Positions 17,209-24,855 of a DNA stretch of 64,000 nt are shown one piece after another. The first letter of the stretch is position 1, and the number at the start of each line of letters is the position of its first letter. Both the position numbers and the translations under genes were made by a program. The notes beneath the pieces are model-generated. The model ran no database searches. It was not told the DNA's origin and was given only the letters and a program-made list of their open reading frames with translations. This DNA is from CBDAQV01 sp965199335 (GTDB lineage: Bacteria; Pseudomonadota; Alphaproteobacteria; CALMVH01), in NCBI GenBank assembly GCA_965199335.1, contig CBDAQZ010000004.1:744001-808000 (forward strand), read 5' to 3'.

Positions 17209-18489
17209 ATGGAAACCGAAGCACCACCCGTCGAAACGCCGACCTCACGCCGCGCCATTGCTTCGTGGTGCCTGTACGACTGGTCGACGATGCCGTTCCA
17301 TTCGGTCATCAACACCTTTGTCTTCGCCGTCTATTTCTCGCAGGCCGTCTATGGCGACGAGACGGCGGGTAGCGCGGCCTGGGCCTATGCCGCCGGGATC
17401 GCCGGATTTTTCATCGCCATCGCCAGCCCCATCGTCGGCGCCATCGCCGATCATGGCGGGCGGCGCAAAATGTGGCTGGGCGCGTTCACGCTGGTGAACC
17501 TTCTGGCCGTCGGGGCGCTGTGGTTCGTGCGGCCCGACCACGCCTATGTGCCGATGGGGCTGGTGCTGGTCGCCATCGCCTCGATCGGGGCGGAAATCAG
17601 CCTGGTCTTCTACAACGCCATGCTGCCGGCGCTGGTGCCGGAGCGGCTGCTGGGGCGGCTGTCCGGTTTCGGCTGGGGCATGGGCTATCTCGGCGGGCTG
17701 GCCGCCCTCGGCCTGGTGCTGGCCGGCCTGGTTCTGCCGGACAATCCGTGGCTGGGCATCCCCAAGCACGACAGCATAAACATCCGCATCACCGCGCCGC
17801 TATCGGCGTTGTGGACCGTGCTGTTCGCCTGGCCTCTGTTCGTCTTCGTGCGCGAGCCGCCCAAGGCCGGCGCGCGCATGGGCGCGGCAATCCGCGAGGG
17901 GCTGGCGCAGCTGGGCCGCACGCTGAAAAACCTGCCGCGCTACCCGGCGCTGATGTGGTTCCTGATCGCCAGCGCGCTCTACCGCGACGCGCTCACGACG
18001 CTGTTCGCCGTCGGGGGCCAGTATGCGGCGGGCACGTTCGGCATGGGAATCAAGCAGATCCTGTATTTCGCCATCGGCATCAACATCACGGCGGTGTTCG
18101 GCTGCTTCCTGTTCGGCTGGCTGGACGACCGCATCGGCTCGAAGCGCGTCATAATCATCGCTTTGCTGGGCCTGCTGGCGACCGGCGCGATTCTGGTGAC
18201 GCTGCACGACCGCGACCTGTTCATCCCGATCGCGCTGGTGATGGGCGTGTTCATGGGTCCGGCGCAATCCTCCGGCCGGGCGCTTATGGCGCGTCTCGCC
18301 CCGCCGCAGCTGATGAACGAAATGTTCGGCCTCTACCAGCTGACCGGCAAATCCGCCGCGTTCCTGGGCCCGCTCGCCTTCGCCACCGCGACCTCGCAGC
18401 TGCACAGCCAGCGCGCCGGCATGGCGACGATCCTGGTGTTCATCGTCGGCGGGCTGGCGCTGATGGCGAAGGTGAAGCCTAAAATCTGA
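17209..18489 (+). CDS. MFS transporter, UMF1/Atg22-like
   Basis: 426 residues with about 12 hydrophobic segments. The N-terminal 'ASWCLYDWSTMPFHSVINTF' is characteristic of the UMF1 (Atg22-like) group of the major facilitator superfamily, as is 'GALMARLAPPQLMNEMFGLY'-like sequence near residue 365. The ATG directly follows the TAA of gdhB with no spacer, so it is probably co-transcribed and may move an amino acid or related solute; the substrate cannot be read from sequence. A palindromic hairpin follows the stop. Confidence 0.88.
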   Translation: METEAPPVETPTSRRAIASWCLYDWSTMPFHSVINTFVFAVYFSQAVYGDETAGSAAWAYAAGIAGFFIAIASPIVGAIADHGGRRKMWLGAFTLVNLLAVGALWFVRPDHAYVPMGLVLVAIASIGAEISLVFYNAMLPALVPERLLGRLSGFGWGMGYLGGLAALGLVLAGLVLPDNPWLGIPKHDSINIRITAPLSALWTVLFAWPLFVFVREPPKAGARMGAAIREGLAQLGRTLKNLPRYPALMWFLIASALYRDALTTLFAVGGQYAAGTFGMGIKQILYFAIGINITAVFGCFLFGWLDDRIGSKRVIIIALLGLLATGAILVTLHDRDLFIPIALVMGVFMGPAQSSGRALMARLAPPQLMNEMFGLYQLTGKSAAFLGPLAFATATSQLHSQRAGMATILVFIVGGLALMAKVKPKI

Positions 18490-18490
18490 T

Positions 18491-18527
18491 CGTCATTCCG
18501 GTGCGCTGAGCGCATGCCGGAACGACG
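18491..18527. repeat. REP-like palindrome after MFS gene
   Basis: CGTCATTCCGG and CCGGAACGACG face each other around a short centre, making a hairpin with one mismatch. Such 'GTCATTCC' palindromes are common intergenic repeats in alphaproteobacteria. It lies 2 bases past the MFS stop and may also stabilise or end that transcript, but there is no U-run. It sits between convergent genes. Confidence 0.6.
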
Positions 18528-18534
18528 CCGGCAA

Positions 18535-18711
18535 TCAATCGACGATCAGGCCTGTCTTTTGTTCGTTTTCTCCCAAGGAGTCAGCGCGCTGCAAGGCTCC
18601 CGCAAGAACTTTGCTCCATTCGCCTGGCGCCATCATATCAAGTTTGCCGCCGGCTCGCGCTGCATCATAAGCCTCTAAAACATCCCTTATTGTTGGCGTC
18701 TCGATTGGCAT
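18535..18711 (-). CDS. Small hypothetical protein (58 aa)
   Basis: A 58-residue acidic protein starting at ATG 18711 (MPIETPTIRDVLEAYDAARA) and ending in GLIVD. An AGGAGA ribosome site sits 5 bases before the start, the main support for a real gene. It lies 32 bp downstream of the NDUFA9-like gene on the same strand and could be its operon partner. Predicted helical, without cysteines, signal or membrane segment. No family recognised. Confidence 0.6.
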   Translation of the reverse strand: MPIETPTIRDVLEAYDAARAGGKLDMMAPGEWSKVLAGALQRADSLGENEQKTGLIVD

Positions 18712-18743
18712 AACGTCTCCTGCTGAGTCAGAGTGGGGCTGAT

Positions 18744-19712
18744 TTAGCTGTAGTACTTTTCCGCATGCGGGCCGGTGTGGAAGCGGCCGCCCTTGGCGAA
18801 GCGGTCCAGATAGGTCGGCAGCACCGTTTCCAGCGCCGTCGGCGTCACGCCCAGCGCCGCAAGGCCCTCGGAGCCGGGGGCGGCGACGTTGTCGCGCTTC
18901 AGCAACTCGACCTGGTCGCGGGTCAGCGGCTTGCCGGGGACAAGCTCGAGGAAGCGCGCCTGGAACGAGGCGATGCGGAAGGGCAGCGGCAGCAGCAAGG
19001 CGTGGCGGTCGATGGTCTTCAGCATCAATTCCATCAGCTGGCGGAAGCTGTAGGTTTCGGGTCCGCCCAGCTCGTAGGTCTTGCCGGCGGTGGTCGGATC
19101 GGCCAGCGCGGCCGAGATGGCGGCGGCGATGTCGGCGACATAGACCGGCTGGAACTTCGTCCTGCCGCCGCCGATCAGCGGCAGCGCCGGTACCAGACGC
19201 GCCATGGCTGCGAAGCGGTTGAAGAACTGGTCCTCCGGCCCGAACACGATGCTGGGGCGAAGGATGGTGGCGTGCGGAAAGGCCTCGCGCACCTGTTCCT
19301 CGCCGTGGCCCTTGCTGGCGGCATAGGCGGATTTCGCATCCGGATTGGCGCCGATGGCCGAGATATGGATCAGCCGCTCGGCGCCCGCGGTCGCTGCGGC
19401 GCGGGCGATGCGGCCAGCGGCCTCGGCCTGCAGGAATTCGAAGCTGGTGCGCCGGCTCGCGGTCAGCTGGCCGATCAGGTTGACGACGATCGTCGCGTCC
19501 TTGACCGCGGCGGCGATCGAGCGTGTGTCGCGCAGGCTGACCGGCATCGGGTTGACCTGGCCGACGACGCCAGCGGTGCGCAAATAGGCGGCATCGGCGG
19601 AATAGCGCGTCGGGACGCGGATCGTATAACCCTGCTTCGCCAGGTTCTGGATCGCATAGCGCCCGATGAACCCGGTCCCCCCGAAAACCGTCGCGATCTT
19701 TCCGTTCAGCAT
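18744..19712 (-). CDS. NAD(P)-binding complex I NDUFA9-subunit-like protein
   Basis: 322 residues from ATG 19712 (MLNGKIATVFGGTGF), which has GGAG 6 bases upstream; a longer frame starting at 19778 lacks a good site. GGTGFIGR at residues 11-18 is the Rossmann dinucleotide loop of an atypical short-chain dehydrogenase. 'RPSIVFGPEDQFFNRFA' and 'YELGGPETYSFRQLMELML' are typical of the NDUFA9/39-kDa complex I accessory family of alphaproteobacteria and mitochondria. Likely role is NAD(P)H binding linked to complex I or quinone metabolism; the exact reaction is unknown. Confidence 0.85.
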   Translation of the reverse strand: MLNGKIATVFGGTGFIGRYAIQNLAKQGYTIRVPTRYSADAAYLRTAGVVGQVNPMPVSLRDTRSIAAAVKDATIVVNLIGQLTASRRTSFEFLQAEAAGRIARAAATAGAERLIHISAIGANPDAKSAYAASKGHGEEQVREAFPHATILRPSIVFGPEDQFFNRFAAMARLVPALPLIGGGRTKFQPVYVADIAAAISAALADPTTAGKTYELGGPETYSFRQLMELMLKTIDRHALLLPLPFRIASFQARFLELVPGKPLTRDQVELLKRDNVAAPGSEGLAALGVTPTALETVLPTYLDRFAKGGRFHTGPHAEKYYS

Positions 19713-19818
19713 GTCCCGCTCCACCCGTCTCGCCTTGTGAACCCAAGTGAGAAAATGGCTACACCGTTCCATCGCCAAAGCCCAGAGTCACAATATCGCG
19801 CGACAGCGGTACATTTTC

Positions 19819-19846
19819 TTGACTTGACCCGATCGCCCTCTATGAT
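19819..19846 (+). promoter_or_regulatory. Promoter of tRNA-Leu
   Basis: TTGACT at 19819-19824 and TATGAT at 19841-19846 with a 16-base spacer, ending 14 bases before the tRNA. A good sigma-70-type match, oriented toward the tRNA and away from the NDUFA9-like gene. Confidence 0.65.
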
Positions 19847-19860
19847 CCGCCCTCTGACTA

Positions 19861-19947
19861 GCCCAGATGGCGGAATTGGTAGACGCGCAGGTTTCAGGTA
19901 CCTGTGGTAGTAATACTGTGGAGGTTCGAGTCCTCTTCTGGGCACCA
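19861..19947 (+). tRNA. tRNA-Leu (CAG)
   Basis: A class II tRNA with long variable arm. The acceptor stem GCCCAGA/TCTGGGC closes it, the anticodon stem CAGGT/ACCTG holds the loop TTCAGGT with anticodon CAG, and the T arm reads GAGGTTCGAGTCCTC. Discriminator A and the CCA end (19945-19947) are encoded. It reads CUG codons, frequent in this GC-rich genome. Confidence 0.96.
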
Positions 19948-19976
19948 TAGACATAGCTGCAAAGCAGGACTCCCGC

Positions 19977-20624
19977 ATGGACGGTACTCCCTCATCAAAC
20001 ACCGATAGCGGTGCGCCGATCCATCTGCATCACGGCGACCTGCCGGACGATGTCTGGCTGGGCAACGTCGTCGCCATCGATACCGAGACGATGGGTCTGG
20101 TGCCGGGCCGCGACAGGCTGTGCCTGGTGCAGCTCTCCTCGGGCGACGGCAGCTGCCACATGGTGCAGTTCGCCCGCGGCCGCTACGACGCCCCCAATCT
20201 TTCGCGCATGCTGGCCGACCAGAACGTGACCAAGCTGTTCCATTTCGGCCGTTTCGACATCGCCGTGCTGTACGCCTATCTCGGCGTGCTGGCCCGCCCG
20301 GTCTACTGCACAAAGATCGCCTCGCGCCTGACGCGCACCTATACCGACCGCCACGGCCTCAAGGATCTGTGCCGCGACCTGCTGGGGGTCGAGCTGAACA
20401 AGCAGCAGCAGACATCGGACTGGGGATCGCAGGATCTGACGCCCGAGCAGATGCGCTACGCCGCCTCCGACGTGCTGTACCTGCATGCGCTGAAGGCCAA
20501 GTTCGACATGTTGCTGGACCGCGAAAGCCGGCTGGGTCTCGCCAATGCCTGCTTCGAGTTTCTGCCGACCCGCGCCGCCCTGGATCTGGCCGGCTGGTCG
20601 GAGCAGGACATTTTCTCGCATTAG
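19977..20624 (+). CDS. Ribonuclease D-like 3'-5' exonuclease
   Basis: 215 residues containing only the exonuclease domain. DEDDy motifs are visible: 'AIDTETMGL', 'FHFGRFDIAVLYAYL' and 'YAASDVLYLHALK' with the final Tyr and Asp. The HRDC domains of full-length E. coli RNase D are missing, which is the common short alphaproteobacterial form. The likely role is 3' trimming of tRNA or other structured RNA; the tRNA-Leu gene lies just upstream. It precedes the lpt genes. Confidence 0.9.
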   Translation: MDGTPSSNTDSGAPIHLHHGDLPDDVWLGNVVAIDTETMGLVPGRDRLCLVQLSSGDGSCHMVQFARGRYDAPNLSRMLADQNVTKLFHFGRFDIAVLYAYLGVLARPVYCTKIASRLTRTYTDRHGLKDLCRDLLGVELNKQQQTSDWGSQDLTPEQMRYAASDVLYLHALKAKFDMLLDRESRLGLANACFEFLPTRAALDLAGWSEQDIFSH

Positions 20625-20688
20625 GCCGCCATACTTGCTACGTATTTGAAAAGTATATCCCCGGGCCAGAACCCATTGTGAGTCTCTT

Positions 20689-21321
20689 TTGAAACTGCCG
20701 TCGCTCCGTCCACAGAATTACACCATGCTGGTGAAACGCCTGCGCGTCGCGCTGCCCGTAGCGGTGGTGCTGGTGCTGGCGCTGGTGGTGGTCTGGCCGC
20801 ATTTCGATCCGGCGCAGGCGCCTAAGCGCCATGCCGAGGCGGCGCCGCCGCAGATGAACAACTCGCATTTCTCCGGCGTCGACAAGCGCAACCGGCCCTA
20901 CACGATCACCGCCGACCGCGCCCAGCAGAAGGCCACAGGCAGCAACGACATCGACCTGGTGAAGCCGATAGCGGAACTTACGCTGCAGAGCGGCGCCTGG
21001 GTATCGCTCAGCGCCGATCAGGGCCAGTACCGTGAAGATCCCGGCCTCATCACGCTCGAGGGCGACGTCAGGCTGAATCACGACCGTGGCTATGAATTCA
21101 GAACCAGCGCCGCGGCCATCGACCTGGACAAGGGCATCGCCTGGGGCGACCAACCGACCACGGGATCGGGACCACGCGGCGAGATCGAGGGCGAGGGTTT
21201 CCGCCTGATCCAGGACACCGACCGGATCATCTTCACCGGCAAGAGCCGCCTGTTGCTGCGTCCGGACAGCGATGACGATACGCCGATAGAAGGCAATAAC
21301 GTGCAGGGAACGGCACAATGA
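20689..21321 (+). CDS. lptC: LPS export periplasmic bridge protein LptC
   Basis: 210 residues from TTG 20689, or 198 from ATG 20725 (MLVKRLRVALP); neither has a strong ribosome site. One membrane helix (about 24-40 of the longer form) anchors it, followed by a periplasmic beta-jellyroll domain ('GLITLEGDVRLNHDRGYEF' is typical). LptC hands LPS from LptB2FG to LptA. The stop overlaps the lptA start by ATGA. Confidence 0.88.
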   Translation: MKLPSLRPQNYTMLVKRLRVALPVAVVLVLALVVVWPHFDPAQAPKRHAEAAPPQMNNSHFSGVDKRNRPYTITADRAQQKATGSNDIDLVKPIAELTLQSGAWVSLSADQGQYREDPGLITLEGDVRLNHDRGYEFRTSAAAIDLDKGIAWGDQPTTGSGPRGEIEGEGFRLIQDTDRIIFTGKSRLLLRPDSDDDTPIEGNNVQGTAQ

Positions 21322-22496
21322 GCCTGCGCCGCATCGGTATCGCCGCGCTTGTGACGCTTTTCCCGATCGGCGCGTTTGCCGAAGGGGCGCCGGCGTCTTC
21401 CGCCACGCCCGCTCCCGTCACGACCGACATGGTCATGCCGCTGCCGCTTGCCGCCGCTCCTGCCGCCAAGGCCGAACCGGCGCTACCTCCGCCGCCCGCC
21501 CCCGCTGCTTCTGCCATTGCCGCGGCAACCGGATCGAAGCCCGCAGCCCCCGTTCCCAGTGAGACCGAAACACGGGCCCTCGCCACCTCGAGCGCGACCG
21601 CCGACGTGGCGGCGCAGGCCGCGATCACGAAGCAGTCGCCTATTCCCGACGGGGCTCTGGAAGTGACGGCGACCGGCACGCTGGAATGGCTGCGCCAGGA
21701 CGACATGTATGTTGCGCGCGGCAATGCCGTGGCGCGTCACAACGATACCACGCTCAAGGGCAGCGTGCTGGTGGCGCATTACCAGATCCCCGCGGGCAAG
21801 AAGAGCGGCAGCGAGATCACGCAGGTCACCGCCGAGGGCGACCCGGTGGAACTGATCTCTCCCACCGCCGTCGCCTATGGGCAGCACGGCGTCTACGACA
21901 TGCCCAAGCATCTGGTGCTGCTGCTGGGCAACAATCTGAAGCTGGTCACCACCGACGAGGTGGTGACGGCAAGGGACAGCCTGGAATATTACGAGGACCT
22001 CGATACCGGCGTCGCGCGCGGCGATGCGGTCATGCTGCGCGGCGCCGACAAGCTGACGGCCGATGTGATCGCCGCCAAGTTCGTGCACAAGGACCATCCC
22101 GATCAGAAGGGTGGCGACCAGAAGAATGATGCAAAACCCGTCCAGCCTGCGCCGCAACCGGCGACGGCGGATGCCGATGGCGACAAGCCGAAGGCGAATT
22201 CGCTCGAACGGCTGGATGCCAAGGGTCACGTCGTGCTGGTGACTGAAACCGATGTCGTGACCGGGGACGAGGGGGTATACAATCCCATCACCGACCAGGC
22301 GACCGTGCTGGGCAACGTGCACGTCACCCGCGACCAGAACCAGCTGGACGGCAACCGCGCCGAAGTCGACATGAGCACCGGCATCAGCCGCGTCTTCGCC
22401 GCGCCCAACGCCAAGGTGCACGGGCTGTTCGTGCCCAAGAAGAAGGACAAGGCGGCGACAAGCGACCAGGCTTCGGCGGACGAGGGCGGGCAATGA
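21318..22496 (+). CDS. lptA: LPS transport protein LptA (OstA-like), extended
   Basis: 392 residues with a Sec signal peptide (MSLRRIGIAALVTLFPIGAFA). About 80 residues of Ala/Pro-rich linker follow. The OstA/LptA jellyroll segments lie at about 115-235 ('MYVARGNAVARHNDTTLKG', 'GVYDMPKHLVLLLGN') and 285-365 ('GDEGVYNPITDQATVLGNV', 'QLDGNRAEVDM'), split by a charged Asp/Lys-rich insert around 250-280. It is more than twice the length of E. coli LptA. It forms the periplasmic bridge for LPS. Overlaps lptC and lptB by 4 bases each. Confidence 0.88.
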   Translation: MSLRRIGIAALVTLFPIGAFAEGAPASSATPAPVTTDMVMPLPLAAAPAAKAEPALPPPPAPAASAIAAATGSKPAAPVPSETETRALATSSATADVAAQAAITKQSPIPDGALEVTATGTLEWLRQDDMYVARGNAVARHNDTTLKGSVLVAHYQIPAGKKSGSEITQVTAEGDPVELISPTAVAYGQHGVYDMPKHLVLLLGNNLKLVTTDEVVTARDSLEYYEDLDTGVARGDAVMLRGADKLTADVIAAKFVHKDHPDQKGGDQKNDAKPVQPAPQPATADADGDKPKANSLERLDAKGHVVLVTETDVVTGDEGVYNPITDQATVLGNVHVTRDQNQLDGNRAEVDMSTGISRVFAAPNAKVHGLFVPKKKDKAATSDQASADEGGQ

Positions 22497-23417
22497 CGCC
22501 GCCCCGCCGTCCGACCTCGAAAGCGCCGCCGCGCAAGCCCGCCGCCGTGCCGAAAGCCGTGCCGAGGCATCAGATCATGGCGGTCGAGGCTGTCTCCCCC
22601 CAGCGCCCGCAGCTGGTCGCCTCGAACGACGGGCTGGTCGCCAGCCACCTCGGCAAGCGCTACAAGGGCCGCCCGGTGCTGCGCGATGTCACTGTGCGCG
22701 TCCAGCGCGGCGAGGCGGTCGGCCTGCTGGGCCCCAACGGCGCGGGCAAGACCACCTGCTTCTACATCATGACCGGCCTGATCTCGGCCGATAGCGGCAC
22801 GATCCTGCTGGACGGCGAGGACGTCACAGCCCTGCCGATGTATCGCCGCGCCCGGCTGGGCGTCGGCTACCTGCCGCAGGAAGCCTCGATCTTTCGCGGC
22901 CTGACGGTCGAGCAGAACATCCGCGCCGTGCTGGAAATCGCCGAGGACGATCCCGGGCAAGCGCGAGCGCAAGCTGGACGACCTGCTGGCCGAATTCTCG
23001 ATCTCGCATCTGCGCCGCACCCCGGCGCTGGCGCTGTCGGGCGGCGAGCGGCGGCGCTGCGAGATCGCGCGCGCCCTGGCGGGATCGCCGCAGTTCATGC
23101 TGCTGGACGAGCCGCTGGCCGGCATCGACCCCATCGCCGTCAGCGACATCCGCGACCTGATCTATCAGCTGCGCGGCCGCGGCATCGGCGTGCTGATCAC
23201 CGATCACAACGCCCTGGAAGTGCTGGACATCGTCGATCGTGCCTATGTGCTGCACGAGGGCGTGGTGATGTCGGAGGGCGCACCCTCGGAAATCATCGCC
23301 GACAAGGACGTGCGCCGCGTCTATCTGGGCGAACGCTTCAGCCTTTTGATTTCACTACAGACGGGTATTTATCGCCATGCATCCACCCGGATGGCGTGCC
23401 ATTTTTGCGCGCCATAA
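22493..23417 (+). pseudogene. lptB: LPS export ABC ATPase LptB, interrupted by a frameshift
   Basis: The first frame gives an extended basic N-terminus and an ABC ATPase with Walker A GPNGAGKTT and Q-loop 'GYLPQEASIF'. Homology then jumps by one base at CCCGGG (22951-22956): the next frame carries 'KLDDLLAEFSISHL', signature LSGGERRRCEIARAL, Walker B 'FMLLDEPLAGIDP' and H-loop 'ITDHN'. All motifs survive, so one extra base in the run explains the break. LptB usually stops soon after 'YLGERFSL'; here the frame continues for 23 more residues, and one fewer T in the TTTT near 23344-23348 would make a stop there. It powers LPS export and is normally essential, so an assembly error is likely. Confidence 0.85.
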
Positions 23418-23571
23418 ATTTCTCTGGCCAAATTGTGGGAAATGTGGCAAAAAAAGCTATAAAGCTTGAAACAAAGGCATATGCACAATTGTTATGCACG
23501 TATCTCGAAAAAATTGAGATAAAATTTACTGTAAAGCTCTAAATTCAGGGAAAGAGCTAAAGAGGGTTAAA

Positions 23572-24504
23572 ATGGCCGTCGCTGAAGAATTGCCCCGCGC
23601 ATCTAGGACACCCTATACGCCTTGGAACGGCTTTACCCAGGATACCGGATGGTTTGCCTTGTCGAATGGCGCCAAGGTGCCTGACGGCGTGTTCAAGCCT
23701 CGGGAAGACGCGGACGCTGTTCGCCTTTCTCAGGAAGAGGCGGTGCGCCGAACCTCGCGCATCATGTTCTGGGTCAGCCATCACACCGCTCCGCAGGATG
23801 CCGCGCCGGCGAAAGCCGTTCACACCCTGGCACGCATCGGCCAGGAATTCGAGACGACGCGCAAGACGGACAGCCCGGTAGCCGCGCACCTGGCCGGGAA
23901 GATGGAATCCCTGCACGGCGAAATGACGGCCTGGCAACCGCAGGTCGGCACCAGCTTCAAGCAAAAGGTATCGCAGGTCCTGGAAACCGAATGGCAGGGA
24001 CTGCCCGCCTATGCGAAGACCTTTCAGAAGGCGCACGAGGCAGGGGCATGGCTGGAAGGCGCGATCGACCGCGCCACGGCCCGCAACAACCCGGCTGGAC
24101 AAAGGGATGCGCGTGTCTGGCAGGGACAGCTACAGAGCCATAACCAGGTGGAAAGCGCGATCGTATTGCTGGACAAGGCCGGGCTGCTTACCCCGCCGAT
24201 CGCCGGCATGATGAACGAAGCTTCGGAAAATCGACTGTCCCATTTCGCCCATAACCGCCGTGCCGACTGGGCCCCAGAGGCTACGGCGCAACGCGCCGGC
24301 CTGGCGGCTGGCCTTGCCGCCCTGCACGAGCTGGGGCTGGGAGACCGCCGTGAAGTCATGCAGGCGGCGGCGTTGCTGAAAACCGCAGGCGAAAATTTCG
24401 AACATGCCAAAACCGATCCGAATCAACCGGGCAAGGTTCTGTCGTGGCGCCAGATCGAGCGTCCGTCCCAGCTTCCCGCCGCCCCGCAAGTGGCGGTTGG
24501 CTAG
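23572..24504 (+). CDS. Hypothetical protein, possible paralogue of the 38479 gene
   Basis: 310 residues, preceded by AAAGAGGG at a good distance. There is no signal peptide or membrane helix. It is mostly helical, with a segment 'GAWLEGAIDRATARNN...RVWQGQL' and a C-terminal 'FEHAKTDPNQPGKVLSWRQ'. The same order of features occurs in the protein at 38479 ('REWLQDRID...RTVWGKM', 'YDNAKTGKDSVVEWPRD'), suggesting a divergent family with two copies in this window. The upstream 150 bp are AT-rich. No function recognised. Confidence 0.72.
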   Translation: MAVAEELPRASRTPYTPWNGFTQDTGWFALSNGAKVPDGVFKPREDADAVRLSQEEAVRRTSRIMFWVSHHTAPQDAAPAKAVHTLARIGQEFETTRKTDSPVAAHLAGKMESLHGEMTAWQPQVGTSFKQKVSQVLETEWQGLPAYAKTFQKAHEAGAWLEGAIDRATARNNPAGQRDARVWQGQLQSHNQVESAIVLLDKAGLLTPPIAGMMNEASENRLSHFAHNRRADWAPEATAQRAGLAAGLAALHELGLGDRREVMQAAALLKTAGENFEHAKTDPNQPGKVLSWRQIERPSQLPAAPQVAVG

Positions 24505-24552
24505 ACAGGGCGATTGCATTATGGTGACGGCTATGCCGCCTGGGAGATTCGC

Positions 24553-24852
24553 ATGACCGATCGTTTGCTATCACGCCGCAGCCTGTTGCTGGCCTTGGCC
24601 GGGATCGGCGGCTTTGCGGCGACCGGCCGCGCCCTGGCCATGAACCGCCAGACGATCGCAAGCGGCAGCGAGCTCGGCGCCGCCTACGCCAATCGCTGCA
24701 CATCCCAGGTCGACAGTTCCCATGCCCAGCTGGTCGGCGATCTGCAGGCGATGCTGCTGCAACGCACCGGCGCCAAGGGCGAAGTGCTGACCCAGACGGC
24801 CTATTGCCCGATCTGCGGCTGCCCCGTCACCGTGGCGCGCACGGTCGATTAG
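24553..24852 (+). CDS. Small exported twin-arginine-type protein with CPICGCP motif
   Basis: 99 residues from ATG 24553 (MTDRLLSRRSLLLALAG); a longer frame begins at 24514. The N-terminus has two arginines followed by a hydrophobic stretch and 'GRALA', compatible with a Tat or Sec signal. The C-terminus carries 'TAYCPICGCPVTVAR', three cysteines in CxxCxC spacing that could bind a metal. It follows the 310-residue gene by 48 bp and its stop lies 3 bp from the convergent metallopeptidase-like gene. Function unknown. Confidence 0.62.
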   Translation: MTDRLLSRRSLLLALAGIGGFAATGRALAMNRQTIASGSELGAAYANRCTSQVDSSHAQLVGDLQAMLLQRTGAKGEVLTQTAYCPICGCPVTVARTVD

Positions 24853-24855
24853 GTT

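Noticed and set aside
15300..17372. A 690-codon frame inside gdhB
   Set aside because: Arg/Ala/Gly-rich frame-shadow of gdhB without start context.
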